A DNA stretch of 64,000 nt from Rhizobium leguminosarum (GCF_004123835.1 NZ_MZMU01000012.1:1-64000), one strand, 5' to 3'. Positions 1 to 8,774 are shown, counted from the first letter of the stretch. The notes: generated from the sequence alone by a model not told the origin. Made by a program: numbers and translations.

Positions 1-319
1 CACCGAAAAGCCCATCTGCCAAACTGGACCCACATGTACAATTGGCATCGTCCTCATGGTAGCCTGAAATCAAAAACACCCATCGGTCGCCTCGGTCTCA
101 ACCGAGACAACCTGTTGAGGCTCCACATCTAGAGCGGTTCAGCTTTTCACAGAAGCGCAGAACCGCTCTAACCTTTTGTTTTCACGCAATTCCGGACGGA
201 AAACCGCTTCGCACTTTTCCTGGAATTGCTCTAACTATTTAATTTAGAATAGGATTCAGATTTTAGGCCGAACCGGCCTAAAATCATCCTGTTCTAGCCC
301 AGACTCGCTTGCGCGGCGA
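1..319. repeat. Intergenic palindromic repeats downstream of the flotillin gene
   Basis: No gene is visible here. Three inverted repeats lie side by side. Positions 131-169 have arms AGAGCGGTTC/GAACCGCTCT. Positions 187-231 have arms GCAATTCC/GGAATTGC. Positions 250-297 have an inner hairpin TTTAGGCCG/CGGCCTAAA flanked by AGGAT/ATCCT. Similar modules recur at 16790-16892, 22192-22303 and 53028-53076. They resemble rhizobial intergenic mosaic elements. The last one could also terminate transcription of the minus-strand operon ending at 320. Confidence 0.75.
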
Positions 320-2065
320 TCAGTCCTTCTTTGGTGCCGGCTTCGGTGCCGGAGGGATGATCGTTTGTGTCGGGGCTACGGCCGGTGTTGCCGGCTTTGC
401 CGGGACTGGCGGTCTTGCCGGTTTTGCGCCGTCGAGATTTCCAAGGAGGGATGAGATGGCATCGTCGCCTTCGAAGCCGGCTTCCTTCAGCAATTTGTCG
501 AGGATCGGTTTGTTCGCCTGGTAGGAGAGGAGCTGGCCGGCCAGTCCTTCGCCGAGCCCGATGCCGTTTCCGCCGGCCGCACCGTTTCCGCGGCCGAGGA
601 TGCCGCCGGTGTCGAATATCCTGATATCGGAGATCTTCTCGATCGGCTTGACCGCCTCGGCGAGCGCCTGCGGTATGATGCGGATCCGTTCTCGGGTGAT
701 CTCGAACTCGATGATAGCAGAGCTCAACTTGTTGCGAGCGTCGTTGAGCAATGCCTCGCTCTCGGCCGCTGCCTTGCCGGTTTCGAGAATGCCTTTGGCC
801 TTGATGATCGCCGCATCCGCCTCGGCGGTCGCAAGCGTCTTGATGGCCTCGGCCTGGTCGCTTGCTGCCTGTTTTTCGGCTTCAGCGCCAACCGTGACGG
901 CGGTCGCTTCCGTCTCGGCTTTCTTGCGTGCGTCGATGACGGCAATCTGCTTTTCGCGTTCGGCAATCTCGATCGCCTTGGCGGTGCCAACCTTTTCTTC
1001 TGCCGCTATCGCCAGCGCGCGGGCCGTTTCCGCAGCCGCCTTCGCCTCGGATTCTTCACGGCTCTTGTTGGCAACGGCGATCGCGCTCTCCTGTGCCACG
1101 ATCTGGAGGTCACGCTTGGCTTCGGTTTCGCGTTGCTGGACGGCGCGGGCGGCGTCGATGTTGGCGCTTTCGCGAGCCTGCTTGGCAGATGCCTCGCGTT
1201 CGGCGATCGCCTGTTCGGAAGCGATGCGGGCTTCTTCCTCGGCGCGTTTTGCGGCCTGCTCCTGCTGCGCGGTTTCGGCGCGTGTCGCTGCCGATTTGTT
1301 GGCGATGTCCCGTTCCTGGCTGAGTTCGGCCTCTCGCTTCGTCCGCTCGATGGTCAGCGATTGCTGGCGGGCCTCGAGATCCTTCTGGGCGATGGCGACT
1401 TCAGTGTCGCGAACAATCTCGTTTCGTTCCTTCTTGCGTCCCTCGGTGATGCGGGTCAATGCTGCAAGACCTTGCGCATCGAAGAAGTTGTTGGCGTTGA
1501 AATGCTTGATGTCGGTCTGGTCGAGGCGTGTCAGCGACACGGATTCGAGTTCGAGGCCGTTCGACTGGAGATCGGCGCCGACAGCTTCCTGCACGGCCTT
1601 GACGAAATCCATGCGCTGTTCCTGCAGCGCGTCGAGATTCATCGTCGCGGCCACTGAGCGAAGGCCGTCGACGAATTTCGCCTCGATCAGGATGCGGAGA
1701 GCCTCGGCGTCATTGGTGCGGTTGCCGAGTGTCTGAGCTGCAAGCGCAATCGAGGAGGCATCGGGTTTCACGCGCACATAGAATTCGGCGCCGATATCGA
1801 CGCGCATACGGTCCTTGGTAATCAGTGCATCGCCTTCGCCGCGGCGAACCTCGAGGCGCAGTGTCTTCAGGTTAACCCGGGCAGTCGAATGGAAGATCGG
1901 CAGGACGACCGAACCGCCGTCGAGGACGACCTTCTGGCCGCCGAGACCAGTGCGCACATAGGCCTCATCGCGGCTGGAGCGCGTGTAAAGAGAGGCGAGG
2001 ACAAAACCGATGCCGAAGATCAGAACAATACCAATGCCGGCTGGTAGAATAACGTCGTACATCAT
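320..2065 (-). CDS. Flotillin-like SPFH/band-7 protein
   Basis: A membrane-anchored scaffold protein of the flotillin (YqiK/FloT) family, which organises membrane microdomains. The 581-residue product has an N-terminal hydrophobic segment at about residues 5-25. An SPFH/band-7 domain follows at about 28-200. A very long Ala/Glu/Lys-rich coiled coil covers about 205-450. The C-terminus is a Gly-rich stretch and then a Pro/Ala/Lys tail. The start overlaps the stop of the upstream YqiJ-like gene as ATGA. A second ATG one codon later (2062) is equally possible. It is the last gene of a three-gene minus-strand operon with PspA-like and YqiJ-like genes, a set tied in other bacteria to envelope stress. 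The family call is firm. The physiological role here is inferred. Confidence 0.9.
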   Translation of the reverse strand: MMYDVILPAGIGIVLIFGIGFVLASLYTRSSRDEAYVRTGLGGQKVVLDGGSVVLPIFHSTARVNLKTLRLEVRRGEGDALITKDRMRVDIGAEFYVRVKPDASSIALAAQTLGNRTNDAEALRILIEAKFVDGLRSVAATMNLDALQEQRMDFVKAVQEAVGADLQSNGLELESVSLTRLDQTDIKHFNANNFFDAQGLAALTRITEGRKKERNEIVRDTEVAIAQKDLEARQQSLTIERTKREAELSQERDIANKSAATRAETAQQEQAAKRAEEEARIASEQAIAEREASAKQARESANIDAARAVQQRETEAKRDLQIVAQESAIAVANKSREESEAKAAAETARALAIAAEEKVGTAKAIEIAEREKQIAVIDARKKAETEATAVTVGAEAEKQAASDQAEAIKTLATAEADAAIIKAKGILETGKAAAESEALLNDARNKLSSAIIEFEITRERIRIIPQALAEAVKPIEKISDIRIFDTGGILGRGNGAAGGNGIGLGEGLAGQLLSYQANKPILDKLLKEAGFEGDDAISSLLGNLDGAKPARPPVPAKPATPAVAPTQTIIPPAPKPAPKKD

Positions 2066-2709
2066 TGCTGCTCCCTCAAAGATTGATTGTCCGCATCGGC
2101 GGGGTCGACCGGCGCGGGAATGGCGATAAACACATTAGCCTTGTGATCGACGAGAAGAACCGAAGCGCCGATCGCGAGCGGACCTTCGCCCTTGGCGGCT
2201 CGGGCTCGAAGCACATGCCAGTTTCCATGCTGATCCTTGACGCGGACGCGGCCCGGCAGTCCCTGATCGAGCGGGCCGATCGACACCTCGGCTGTCCGGC
2301 CGAGCAAGGCGTCGAGATCGACGGCATAGGTTTCGTCGTGTGGTACGAGCCGCGCCACGGTTCTGCTCGATGCCCGGACCATGGGGATTGTTGCCAGGGC
2401 GACAGGAATGACGGCGATGAAGCTTGGCAGCGGCGCCCAGAAGGCGTTGGCGACCGCCTGCAAGGCAAAGCCCGTCATCGCGAAGAAGCCAAGCGTCAGC
2501 ATCAGGAGAATCAACAGGGGAACACCGCCGAGATTGAGCCAGGAGAGGTAAGCCAGGACGCCGTCATGGCCATGAACCTCCGGCTTTCCCAGAAATTCCG
2601 TCATCGAAAAACCCATCACCATCGCGAGCATCTCGATCGCGGTCAGGCCGACAAGGATCGCTGCGGCGATGGCAAAGGGCGCACATTCAGGGGAGAAAAG
2701 GAGTGCCAT
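2062..2709 (-). CDS. YqiJ-like inner-membrane protein with OB-fold domain
   Basis: A 215-residue membrane protein resembling E. coli YqiJ, which is encoded beside the flotillin YqiK. It shows three hydrophobic segments (about residues 10-32, 60-84 and 90-112). A soluble C-terminal beta-rich region at about 135-205 is of the NfeD/OB-fold type and ends with a G-x-SVLLVD-like strand. I chose the ATG at 2709, five bases after the stop of the upstream gene, because the longer frame overlaps that gene and lacks this domain pattern. Its stop overlaps the flotillin start. NfeD/YqiJ-type proteins are known partners of SPFH proteins, so the two probably act together at the membrane. Confidence 0.85.
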   Translation of the reverse strand: MALLFSPECAPFAIAAAILVGLTAIEMLAMVMGFSMTEFLGKPEVHGHDGVLAYLSWLNLGGVPLLILLMLTLGFFAMTGFALQAVANAFWAPLPSFIAVIPVALATIPMVRASSRTVARLVPHDETYAVDLDALLGRTAEVSIGPLDQGLPGRVRVKDQHGNWHVLRARAAKGEGPLAIGASVLLVDHKANVFIAIPAPVDPADADNQSLREQQ

Positions 2710-2713
2710 CGTG

Positions 2714-3853
2714 TTATCGGTTATCCGCCTTGAAGCGCGCGAGCCGGGCTTCGATTGCCTGTTCGCGGTGCAGTCGGTCGAGTTCGTCCAATTCGGAACT
2801 GTGGCCATGCTCGCCGGCGGGAACTCCGGTCAGCCGCGAGACGGCTGCGGCAGCGCGGGCAGCATCTGCACCCGGTGCGGGCTGGCCGTGACCGGTCGCT
2901 GCTTGTTCGGGATGCCGGGCGATACTGCGCTTGAAATCGGCAAGGCGAGCGTCCGCCTCGCGGCGCGTGGCGAGCACGGCCTGCAAGGCTTTCTGGCCTT
3001 CGTCCACCTGTTCACTGGCATCGGCCAGCGCCTTATCGAGCGCTGCGATCTGGGATTCGAGATCGATCTGACGGGCGACGCCGGCCTTTGCCAGCTCATC
3101 CCGCCCGGAGGAGACGGCGAGACGGATCTTCTGGTCTAGCGCGTTCATGTCTTCGACGATTTCGTCCCTGCGGCTCTGGATGCGGTATTCCTCCGCACGC
3201 GCCTTGCCGAGATCGGTGCGGGCCTCATCAGCCGCCGCATCGATCTCGCGGACCGCCTGTTCGATGACGGCGATCTTGTTTACGCCTTCCGCCTTGTCGA
3301 TCGCCGCATTCGCGATGCCCGCGATCAGGCGACCCATGCGTGAGAGAATGCCTTCGTTCGTCATGTTTTCCTCCATCCGAGCGGAATTCGGCGTAACGCC
3401 GATGTGAATCTCGTAGCGATCCTGGCCGGCAACGAGGTAGGCCGGAAAAATACTCTCCCATCCCCGTGAATAACCCGCGACATCGAAGGGCACGGCAACA
3501 CGTCCGTGCACCGTGGCGATCGTCAGGTCCGAGGGGCCTTTGATGGCGAAGAGCTTGTCATCGAGCGGCAGATGCGGCGGATCGGCGGTCACGCCGCGAT
3601 TGGCGGCGAAATCGCGAAGGCCGAGCGTGACCAGCCTTGCCGGCAAGCCCGTCTGCTCGCGGACGGTTTCATAGGCAAGGTCATGCAGCACGACGAGATT
3701 GGCGCCCGTCCTGTCGGAGACGAGGCCGGTCAGGATTTCGATCATCCTGAGATAGGCGGCTATGGTGTCGTCCAGCGCCTGCCGGGCACTGTCGTCAGGC
3801 GCCAGCGTGTAGCGCAGCAGCGATGGGTGCGGTGTCTTGCCTGTGGTAGCCAT
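2714..3853 (-). CDS. PspA/IM30-family protein with TnpB-like N-terminal extension
   Basis: The 379-residue frame has two parts. Residues 164-310 are a PspA/IM30 coiled coil, beginning MTNEGILSRMGRLIAG, followed by a low-complexity Ala/Gly/His tail. PspA proteins bind stressed inner membranes. Residues about 8-160 are not PspA. They resemble the N-terminal half of IS605-type TnpB/OrfB proteins: a helical part with LHDLAYETVREQTGLPARL, then a strand-rich part with DDKLFAIKG and HGRVAVPFDVAGYSRG. The frame switches to PspA just where TnpB would enter its RuvC nuclease. The PspA start (ATG at 3364) is preceded by GGAGG at ideal spacing, so it may also be made alone. No clear Shine-Dalgarno precedes 3853. 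It heads the operon with the YqiJ-like and flotillin genes. Confidence 0.8.
   Translation of the reverse strand: MATTGKTPHPSLLRYTLAPDDSARQALDDTIAAYLRMIEILTGLVSDRTGANLVVLHDLAYETVREQTGLPARLVTLGLRDFAANRGVTADPPHLPLDDKLFAIKGPSDLTIATVHGRVAVPFDVAGYSRGWESIFPAYLVAGQDRYEIHIGVTPNSARMEENMTNEGILSRMGRLIAGIANAAIDKAEGVNKIAVIEQAVREIDAAADEARTDLGKARAEEYRIQSRRDEIVEDMNALDQKIRLAVSSGRDELAKAGVARQIDLESQIAALDKALADASEQVDEGQKALQAVLATRREADARLADFKRSIARHPEQAATGHGQPAPGADAARAAAAVSRLTGVPAGEHGHSSELDELDRLHREQAIEARLARFKADNR
3364..3375 (-). promoter_or_regulatory. Internal ribosome binding site inside the PspA frame
   Basis: Reading the minus strand, GGAGGAAAAC sits directly before an in-frame ATG at 3364. This is a near-perfect Shine-Dalgarno at five-base spacing. 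It stands exactly at the junction between the TnpB-like and PspA-like parts, and would give a separate PspA of about 216 residues. That is close to the usual size of the family. Confidence 0.7.
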
Positions 3854-3864
3854 AGACAAAACAT

Positions 3865-3911
3865 AAAGCACCGCTTTTGTGCTTTCAAGAGGTTGCGCTA
3901 AAAAGACAACC
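3865..3911. promoter_or_regulatory. Inverted repeats upstream of the pspA-yqiJ-flotillin operon
   Basis: AAAGCAC/GTGCTTT arms of seven bases with a seven-base loop lie at 3865-3885. AGGTTG/CAACCT arms lie at 3889-3911. Both are just upstream of the proposed ATG at 3853, in the only untranslated gap before the operon. They may be operators or part of the promoter. No regulator can be named. Confidence 0.4.
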
Positions 3912-4003
3912 TAAGCTTAACGTGCAGTTAGTAGGAATGAGCAGCGTCCATTTTCGGGAATTGAGGGAACCGTGGTGGCGTCCGCCCGCCGCGGACTGCA
4001 GCT

Positions 4004-5146
4004 TTACTGCCGTCCGGCGATGATTGAGGAATTCACATCGTTGATGTCGCGCCTGCCGCAGAGCGCCATGGTGATATCCATCTCCTTGCGGATGATGTCG
4101 AGCGCCAGAGATACGCCTTCTTTGCCCATGGCGCCGAGACCATAAAGGAAGGGGCGGCCGATATAGGTACCCTTGGCGCCGAGCGCCACGGCCTTCAGCA
4201 CGTCCTGCCCGGAGCGGATGCCGCCGTCGAGATGGACCTCGATGCGGTCGCCGACGGCATCGACGATCTTCGGCAGCATGCTGATCGAAGAGGGTGCGCC
4301 GTCAAGCTGACGGCCGCCGTGATTGGAGACGACGATCGCATCGGCGCCGGTGTCGGCGGCTGCCTTCGCATCCTCCGGATCGAGTATGCCCTTGATGATC
4401 AGCGGGCCGCCCCATTCTTCCTTGATCCAGGCGACATCCGTCCAGGACAGCCGCGGATCGAACTGCTCGTGCGTCCACGCGGAGAGCGAGGCGATATTGG
4501 TGACATTTTTCGCATGGCCGACAATATTGCCGAAGTTGCGGCGCTTGGTCTGCAGCATGTCCAGGCACCAGAAGGGCCGGGTCGCCATCTGCCAGACATG
4601 TTTCGGCGTGAATTTCGGCGGCGCCGACAGACCGTTGCGCAGGTCCTTGTGCCGCTGGCCGAGGATTTGCAGGTCAGCCGTCAGCACCAGCGCCGAGCAT
4701 CGGGCGGCCTTGGCGCGATTGATAAGGTTGAAGACGAAATCCTTGTCCCTCATCACGTAGAGCTGGAACCAGAAGGGCCGTGTCGTCGCTGACGCCACGT
4801 CCTCGATCGAGCAGATGCTCATCGTCGAAAGCGTGAAGGGAACGCCGAATTCCTCGGCGGCGCGTGCCGCCAGCATCTCGCCGTCGGCATGCTGCATGCC
4901 GGTCAGGCCGGTTGGCGCCAGCGCCACCGGCATCGACACTTTCTGGCCGATCATCGTTGTTGCCAGCGTGCGGTTGGTCATATCGACCATCACCCGCTGG
5001 CGCAGCTTGATCTGGCTGAAATCGCTCTCGTTCGCCGCGTAAGTCGCTTCCGTCCAGGCGCCCGAATCCGCATAGTCGAAAAACATTTTCGGCACACGGC
5101 GCTGTGCGAGCTTTTTCAAGTCAGCGATGGTGAGAGGAGTGGCCAT
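4004..5146 (-). CDS. lldD: FMN-dependent L-lactate dehydrogenase / alpha-hydroxyacid oxidase
   Basis: A 380-residue TIM-barrel flavoprotein of the LldD/glycolate oxidase family. It oxidises an L-2-hydroxyacid, most likely L-lactate to pyruvate, and feeds electrons to the quinone pool. The active-site segment SNHGGRQLDG is present at about residues 276-285, with the catalytic His and substrate-binding Arg. The phosphate-binding DGGIRSGQD follows. Length matches bacterial LldD (380-400). I chose ATG 5146 (MATPLTIADLKKLA), which aligns with the family, over the GTG five codons upstream. It stands alone between the PspA operon and guaD. Substrate could be another short hydroxyacid. Confidence 0.85.
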   Translation of the reverse strand: MATPLTIADLKKLAQRRVPKMFFDYADSGAWTEATYAANESDFSQIKLRQRVMVDMTNRTLATTMIGQKVSMPVALAPTGLTGMQHADGEMLAARAAEEFGVPFTLSTMSICSIEDVASATTRPFWFQLYVMRDKDFVFNLINRAKAARCSALVLTADLQILGQRHKDLRNGLSAPPKFTPKHVWQMATRPFWCLDMLQTKRRNFGNIVGHAKNVTNIASLSAWTHEQFDPRLSWTDVAWIKEEWGGPLIIKGILDPEDAKAAADTGADAIVVSNHGGRQLDGAPSSISMLPKIVDAVGDRIEVHLDGGIRSGQDVLKAVALGAKGTYIGRPFLYGLGAMGKEGVSLALDIIRKEMDITMALCGRRDINDVNSSIIAGRQ

Positions 5147-5271
5147 GAATTGAACCTTCACATCTGAATGCGGCCATCGGCCATAACATGAATTTGGCAG
5201 GAGCGTTACGGGAGAAATTGGGGCCGCGCCGGGCTGCCTTCACGGTCCGAATTCGAGAGTAACAGGGCGTG

Positions 5272-6582
5272 TCAGCAAAGCCCCGCCTTTGACGCAACGC
5301 CGGCCACATAGGTCTCGGCGATCGCCCGGTCGTCGCCCATCGTCTGCAGCAGGAAGAGTTCCTCAGGCAGCGTCTTCACGACTTCCATCTTCAGCGCCAT
5401 GGCGGGTGTCGCCGTTGCATCGAGAACGACGAGATCGGCCTCGGTGCCGGGTTCCAGCGTGCCGATCCGGTCCGCCAGCGACAGGGCTTCGGCATTGCCG
5501 CGCGTCATCAGGTAATAGCTTTCCAGCGGGTTCAGCCGTTCGCCGAGCAGCTGCTGGATCTTGTAGGCTTCGTCCATCGTCCGCAGCATCGAATAGCTGG
5601 AACCGCCGCCGATATCGGTCGCCACGCCGATGCGAACCGGCTTTTCCCGCCGCGTCAGCGCCTTCAGCGGAAACAGGCCGGAGCCGAGGAAAAGGTTCGA
5701 GGTCGGGCAGTGGACGGCGACGGCGCCCGCCTCGCTCATCGCGTCGGCCTCGCGCTCGGACAGGTGTATGCAATGGCCGAAGAGGCTTTTCGGCCCGAGC
5801 AGGCCGTAGCGGGCATAGATGTCGGTATAGTCGATCGCGTCGGGATAGAGTTCGCAGGTGAATCTGATTTCGTCGTGATTTTCCGAAAGATGCGTCTGGA
5901 TGTGCAGATCGGGAAATTCGCGGGCAAGGACTGATGTCGCTTCCATCTGCGCCGGTGTCGAGGTGATAGCGAAGCGTGGGGTGATGGCGACGTGGTTGCG
6001 GCCCTTGCCATGCCAGTCCGATATCACCTGGCGGGTCTCGTCATAGCCCATCTCGGGCGTGTCGAGCAGGCCCTGCGGGGCATTGCGGTCCATCATCACC
6101 TTGCCCCCGACCATGCGCATATTGCGCCTCATCGCCTCGGCGAAGAAGGCATCGGCCGAGGTCTTGTGCACGGAGCAATAGGCGACCGCCGTCGTCGTGC
6201 CGTGGCGGATCAACTCGTCGTAGAAATGCGTGGCGATCCTTTCGGCATGCGCGCTTTCGACGAAACGGCATTCCTCGGGAAAGGTATAGGTATTCAGCCA
6301 TTCGAGCAGGTTGGCGGCGTAGGAGGCAATCACCTGCATCTGCGGAAAATGCAGGTGCATGTCGATGAAGCCGGGCATGATCAGATGTGGGCGGTGGTCA
6401 ATCTCGGCCGTGTCCGCGGCTGCTTTTGCCTTGACGTCGGCATAGGGGCCGACTGCCGTGATCAGCCCATCTTCGACCAGCAGGCCGCCATCCTCCTCGT
6501 AAAGATAGCTTTGGCTGTCGGCGAGGCTTAACGGCGCGCGGTGAAAGGAAAGCAGGCGGCCGCGCAGGAGTGTCGTCGTCAT
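5272..6582 (-). CDS. guaD: Guanine deaminase
   Basis: A 436-residue amidohydrolase that deaminates guanine to xanthine. Metal-binding motifs are in order: PGFIDMHLHFPQ near residue 70 (the HxH pair plus the guanine-deaminase-type FPQ), QTHLSEN near 228, GHCIHL near 268, and ATDIGGGSS near 318 with the metal-binding Asp. Length is typical for GuaD (430-450). The start overlaps the stop of puuD by ATGA, so the two genes are translationally coupled. Xanthine made here would be the substrate of the xdhAB enzyme encoded about 7 kb further on, and urate that of PuuD, so the function fits the context. Confidence 0.93.
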   Translation of the reverse strand: MTTTLLRGRLLSFHRAPLSLADSQSYLYEEDGGLLVEDGLITAVGPYADVKAKAAADTAEIDHRPHLIMPGFIDMHLHFPQMQVIASYAANLLEWLNTYTFPEECRFVESAHAERIATHFYDELIRHGTTTAVAYCSVHKTSADAFFAEAMRRNMRMVGGKVMMDRNAPQGLLDTPEMGYDETRQVISDWHGKGRNHVAITPRFAITSTPAQMEATSVLAREFPDLHIQTHLSENHDEIRFTCELYPDAIDYTDIYARYGLLGPKSLFGHCIHLSEREADAMSEAGAVAVHCPTSNLFLGSGLFPLKALTRREKPVRIGVATDIGGGSSYSMLRTMDEAYKIQQLLGERLNPLESYYLMTRGNAEALSLADRIGTLEPGTEADLVVLDATATPAMALKMEVVKTLPEELFLLQTMGDDRAIAETYVAGVASKAGLC

Positions 6583-7817
6583 TGTTTCTTGCCTTCGACT
6601 GCGCTCTCGAACCAGGCGACCAGCAGCTTGCGTTCGTCCGGCGTGATGTCAGTGATGTTGCCGGGCGGCATGGCATGGCTGCGGCCCGCCTGTATATAGA
6701 TCTCGCGGGCATGGGCGGCGATTTCCGCGTCGTTTTCGAGCATCACGCCATTGGGCGGCCGCACGATACCCTCATAGACCGGCTCGGCCGCGTGGCACAT
6801 GGAACAGCGCGTCGAGACCAGTTGCTTGACGGCGGGGAAATGCGGATCGCCGGCGAATTGCTGGAAGGCGGGCGCGACAGCCGCCGCATCGGTTTCGCCG
6901 GTCAGCAGCTTCGGCACAGTCGAAAGCCACATGATCAGGATGAAGAGAATGACGGTGACGATCCAGGTCCAGGTCGGCCGGCCCTTCCTGGCATGCGTGG
7001 TGTTGAACCAGTGGCGGATGGTGACGCCCATCAGGAAGACCAGAGCCGCGATCACCCAGTTGAACTGCGTACCGAAGGACAGTGGATAATGGTTCGACAG
7101 CATGAAGAAGATGACGGGCAGCGTCAGGTAGTTATTGTGTAGCGAACGCTGCTTGGCGACCTGCCCATATTTGGGATCGGGAACCCGTCCGGCGATGAGG
7201 TCGGCGACGACGATCTTCTGGTTGGGAATGATGATCATGAAGACGTTGGCCGACATGATCGTCGCGGTGAAGGCGCCGAGATGCAGGAAGGCGGCGCGGC
7301 CGGTGAAGAGCTGCGTATAGCCCCAGGCCATGAAGACGAGCACGACATAGAGCACCGCCATCAGTCCCCAGGTATTCCGCCCGAGCGGCGACTTGCAGAG
7401 CAGATCGTAGACGACCCAGCCGAGGGCAAGCGACCCCAGCGAGATCAGGATGGCGACGGGCGGGCTGATATCGAGCACGTGGCGATCGATCAGGAAGAGG
7501 TCGGCGCCGCCGTAATAGACGATGCACAGCATCAGGAAGCCTGATATCCAGGTGAAATAGCTCTCGTATTTGAACCAGGTCAGGTGCTCGGGCATCTGAG
7601 CGGGCGCCACCAGATATTTCTGGATATGATAGAAGCCGCCGCCATGGACCTGCCATTCCTCGCCATAGGCGCCGGGCGGCAGATGCGGGCGTTTCACCAA
7701 TCCGAGATCGAGCGCGATGAAATAAAAGGACGATCCGATCCAGGCGATCGCGGTAATGACATGGAACCAGCGCGCCGCGAAGGCGAGCCATTCCCATGCT
7801 ATGGCATATTCATACAT
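6579..7817 (-). CDS. puuD: Membrane-bound urate oxidase (urate hydroxylase) with cytochrome c domain
   Basis: A 412-residue integral membrane protein of the PuuD family, which oxidises urate to 5-hydroxyisourate without using molecular oxygen directly. About eight hydrophobic segments fill residues 10-300. A periplasmic C-terminal cytochrome c domain carries the heme motif CSMCH at about residue 338 and a distal Met in the segment SHAMPPGN near 384. Electrons probably pass through this heme to the respiratory chain. It is the first gene of a two-gene operon with guaD. The genes for the next steps (5-hydroxyisourate hydrolase, OHCU decarboxylase) are not in this window. Confidence 0.92.
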   Translation of the reverse strand: MYEYAIAWEWLAFAARWFHVITAIAWIGSSFYFIALDLGLVKRPHLPPGAYGEEWQVHGGGFYHIQKYLVAPAQMPEHLTWFKYESYFTWISGFLMLCIVYYGGADLFLIDRHVLDISPPVAILISLGSLALGWVVYDLLCKSPLGRNTWGLMAVLYVVLVFMAWGYTQLFTGRAAFLHLGAFTATIMSANVFMIIIPNQKIVVADLIAGRVPDPKYGQVAKQRSLHNNYLTLPVIFFMLSNHYPLSFGTQFNWVIAALVFLMGVTIRHWFNTTHARKGRPTWTWIVTVILFILIMWLSTVPKLLTGETDAAAVAPAFQQFAGDPHFPAVKQLVSTRCSMCHAAEPVYEGIVRPPNGVMLENDAEIAAHAREIYIQAGRSHAMPPGNITDITPDERKLLVAWFESAVEGKKQ

Positions 7818-7930
7818 CGAGTTCCCCTATCTTCCTCCGACTCGTGACATTGCGGAAATTTTGGCGGGGAGGGAAGAGGAGATTGAAGGACCACACGCTC
7901 AATCGCTGACGCGGCCAAAGGAGCAACGGA

Positions 7931-8617
7931 ATGATCACCGCACTCTACAGCGATCAGTTCATCGCCGAAAACGCGCCGATGGACCGGCGGCTTGCCGCGC
8001 TGATTCTGTCGCGCGGTAACCGCATCGGCTATATCGCCTCCGGTCCGGAGCCGCAGCGGGAGTTTTTCAACGAGAAACGGCTGTATTATCTCAGCTACGG
8101 GCTTTCCCTCGATCTCTTCTTCGATCTCGACGCGCTTGCCGGCGACGAGGAGATCGGCCGGCTGTTTTCCTGTAGCGCCATTCATCTCACCGGCGGCCAC
8201 ACCGGCGATTTTCTGAGACGGCTGCGCCAAAGCGGCATGCTGGAGAAGCTACGCGCATGGGCGCGTGATGACGGTATCGTCGTCGGAACCAGCGCCGGGG
8301 CGATTTTGATGACGCCGACAATCGCCGTCGACGCGCTCTTTTCCGGCGGTTCGCCTGACGCGGTGCAGGACGGCGAGGCTCTTGATCTCCTGCCCTTCGA
8401 ATTCGTCCCGCATCTGAACGGCGATTCCGGCTATTTCTCCGCGCTGCTGCGCTACAGCGAGACGACGGCAACCCCCATTCTCGCATGCCGGGACGGCGAA
8501 GGTCTCATCCTCGGCAACGGGCTCGTCGAGATCTTCGGCGCTCCGCTGACGATTTCCGGCGGTTTTGCCGAAGCTGCCGATCGCGGCCGCATCGTCGATC
8601 TGCTGTCGCGTGCCTAA
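7931..8617 (+). CDS. Peptidase S51 (dipeptidase E-like) family protein
   Basis: A 228-residue protein with the class I glutamine-amidotransferase-like fold of peptidase E and cyanophycinase relatives. The LTGGHTGDF segment near residue 85 and the nucleophile elbow GTSAGA near 118 (catalytic Ser) are clear, and a possible catalytic His lies in VPHLNGDSGYF near 157. Peptidase E cleaves N-terminal aspartyl dipeptides, but the exact substrate here cannot be told. It is transcribed divergently from puuD across a 113-base gap. ATG 7931 is preceded by AAAGGAGCAACGG, a good ribosome binding site. Confidence 0.8.
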   Translation: MITALYSDQFIAENAPMDRRLAALILSRGNRIGYIASGPEPQREFFNEKRLYYLSYGLSLDLFFDLDALAGDEEIGRLFSCSAIHLTGGHTGDFLRRLRQSGMLEKLRAWARDDGIVVGTSAGAILMTPTIAVDALFSGGSPDAVQDGEALDLLPFEFVPHLNGDSGYFSALLRYSETTATPILACRDGEGLILGNGLVEIFGAPLTISGGFAEAADRGRIVDLLSRA

Positions 8618-8654
8618 AAGCTGCCGAGAAGGTTGTGCATTATCCCTGCCTTAT

Positions 8655-8682
8655 ACATGATCTGCTAATTCAGCAGACCTTG
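8655..8682. promoter_or_regulatory. Small inverted repeat between S51 gene and secreted-protein gene
   Basis: TCTGCT/AGCAGA arms surround AATTC in the gap between the two plus-strand genes. It is either a weak hairpin or an operator for the small secreted-protein gene. No T-run follows. Confidence 0.3.
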
Positions 8683-8774
8683 AACTGCGACGACTCGATT
8701 ACAGTTATTTTGCAGGCCGCCGGAATAAAATAAGAACCGTTAGATCATCGGCGGCGCATTCATCAACGGAGAAG

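Noticed and set aside
561..1736. 391-codon open frame on the plus strand opposite the flotillin gene
   Set aside because: It is Ala/Ser/Arg-rich without any domain and arises from GC-rich codon bias of the coiled-coil region on the other strand.
3365..3853. A complete TnpB/IS605 insertion
   Set aside because: No RuvC or zinc-finger part, no TnpA gene and no subterminal hairpins or omega-RNA-like end were seen; only the N-terminal half is recognisable.
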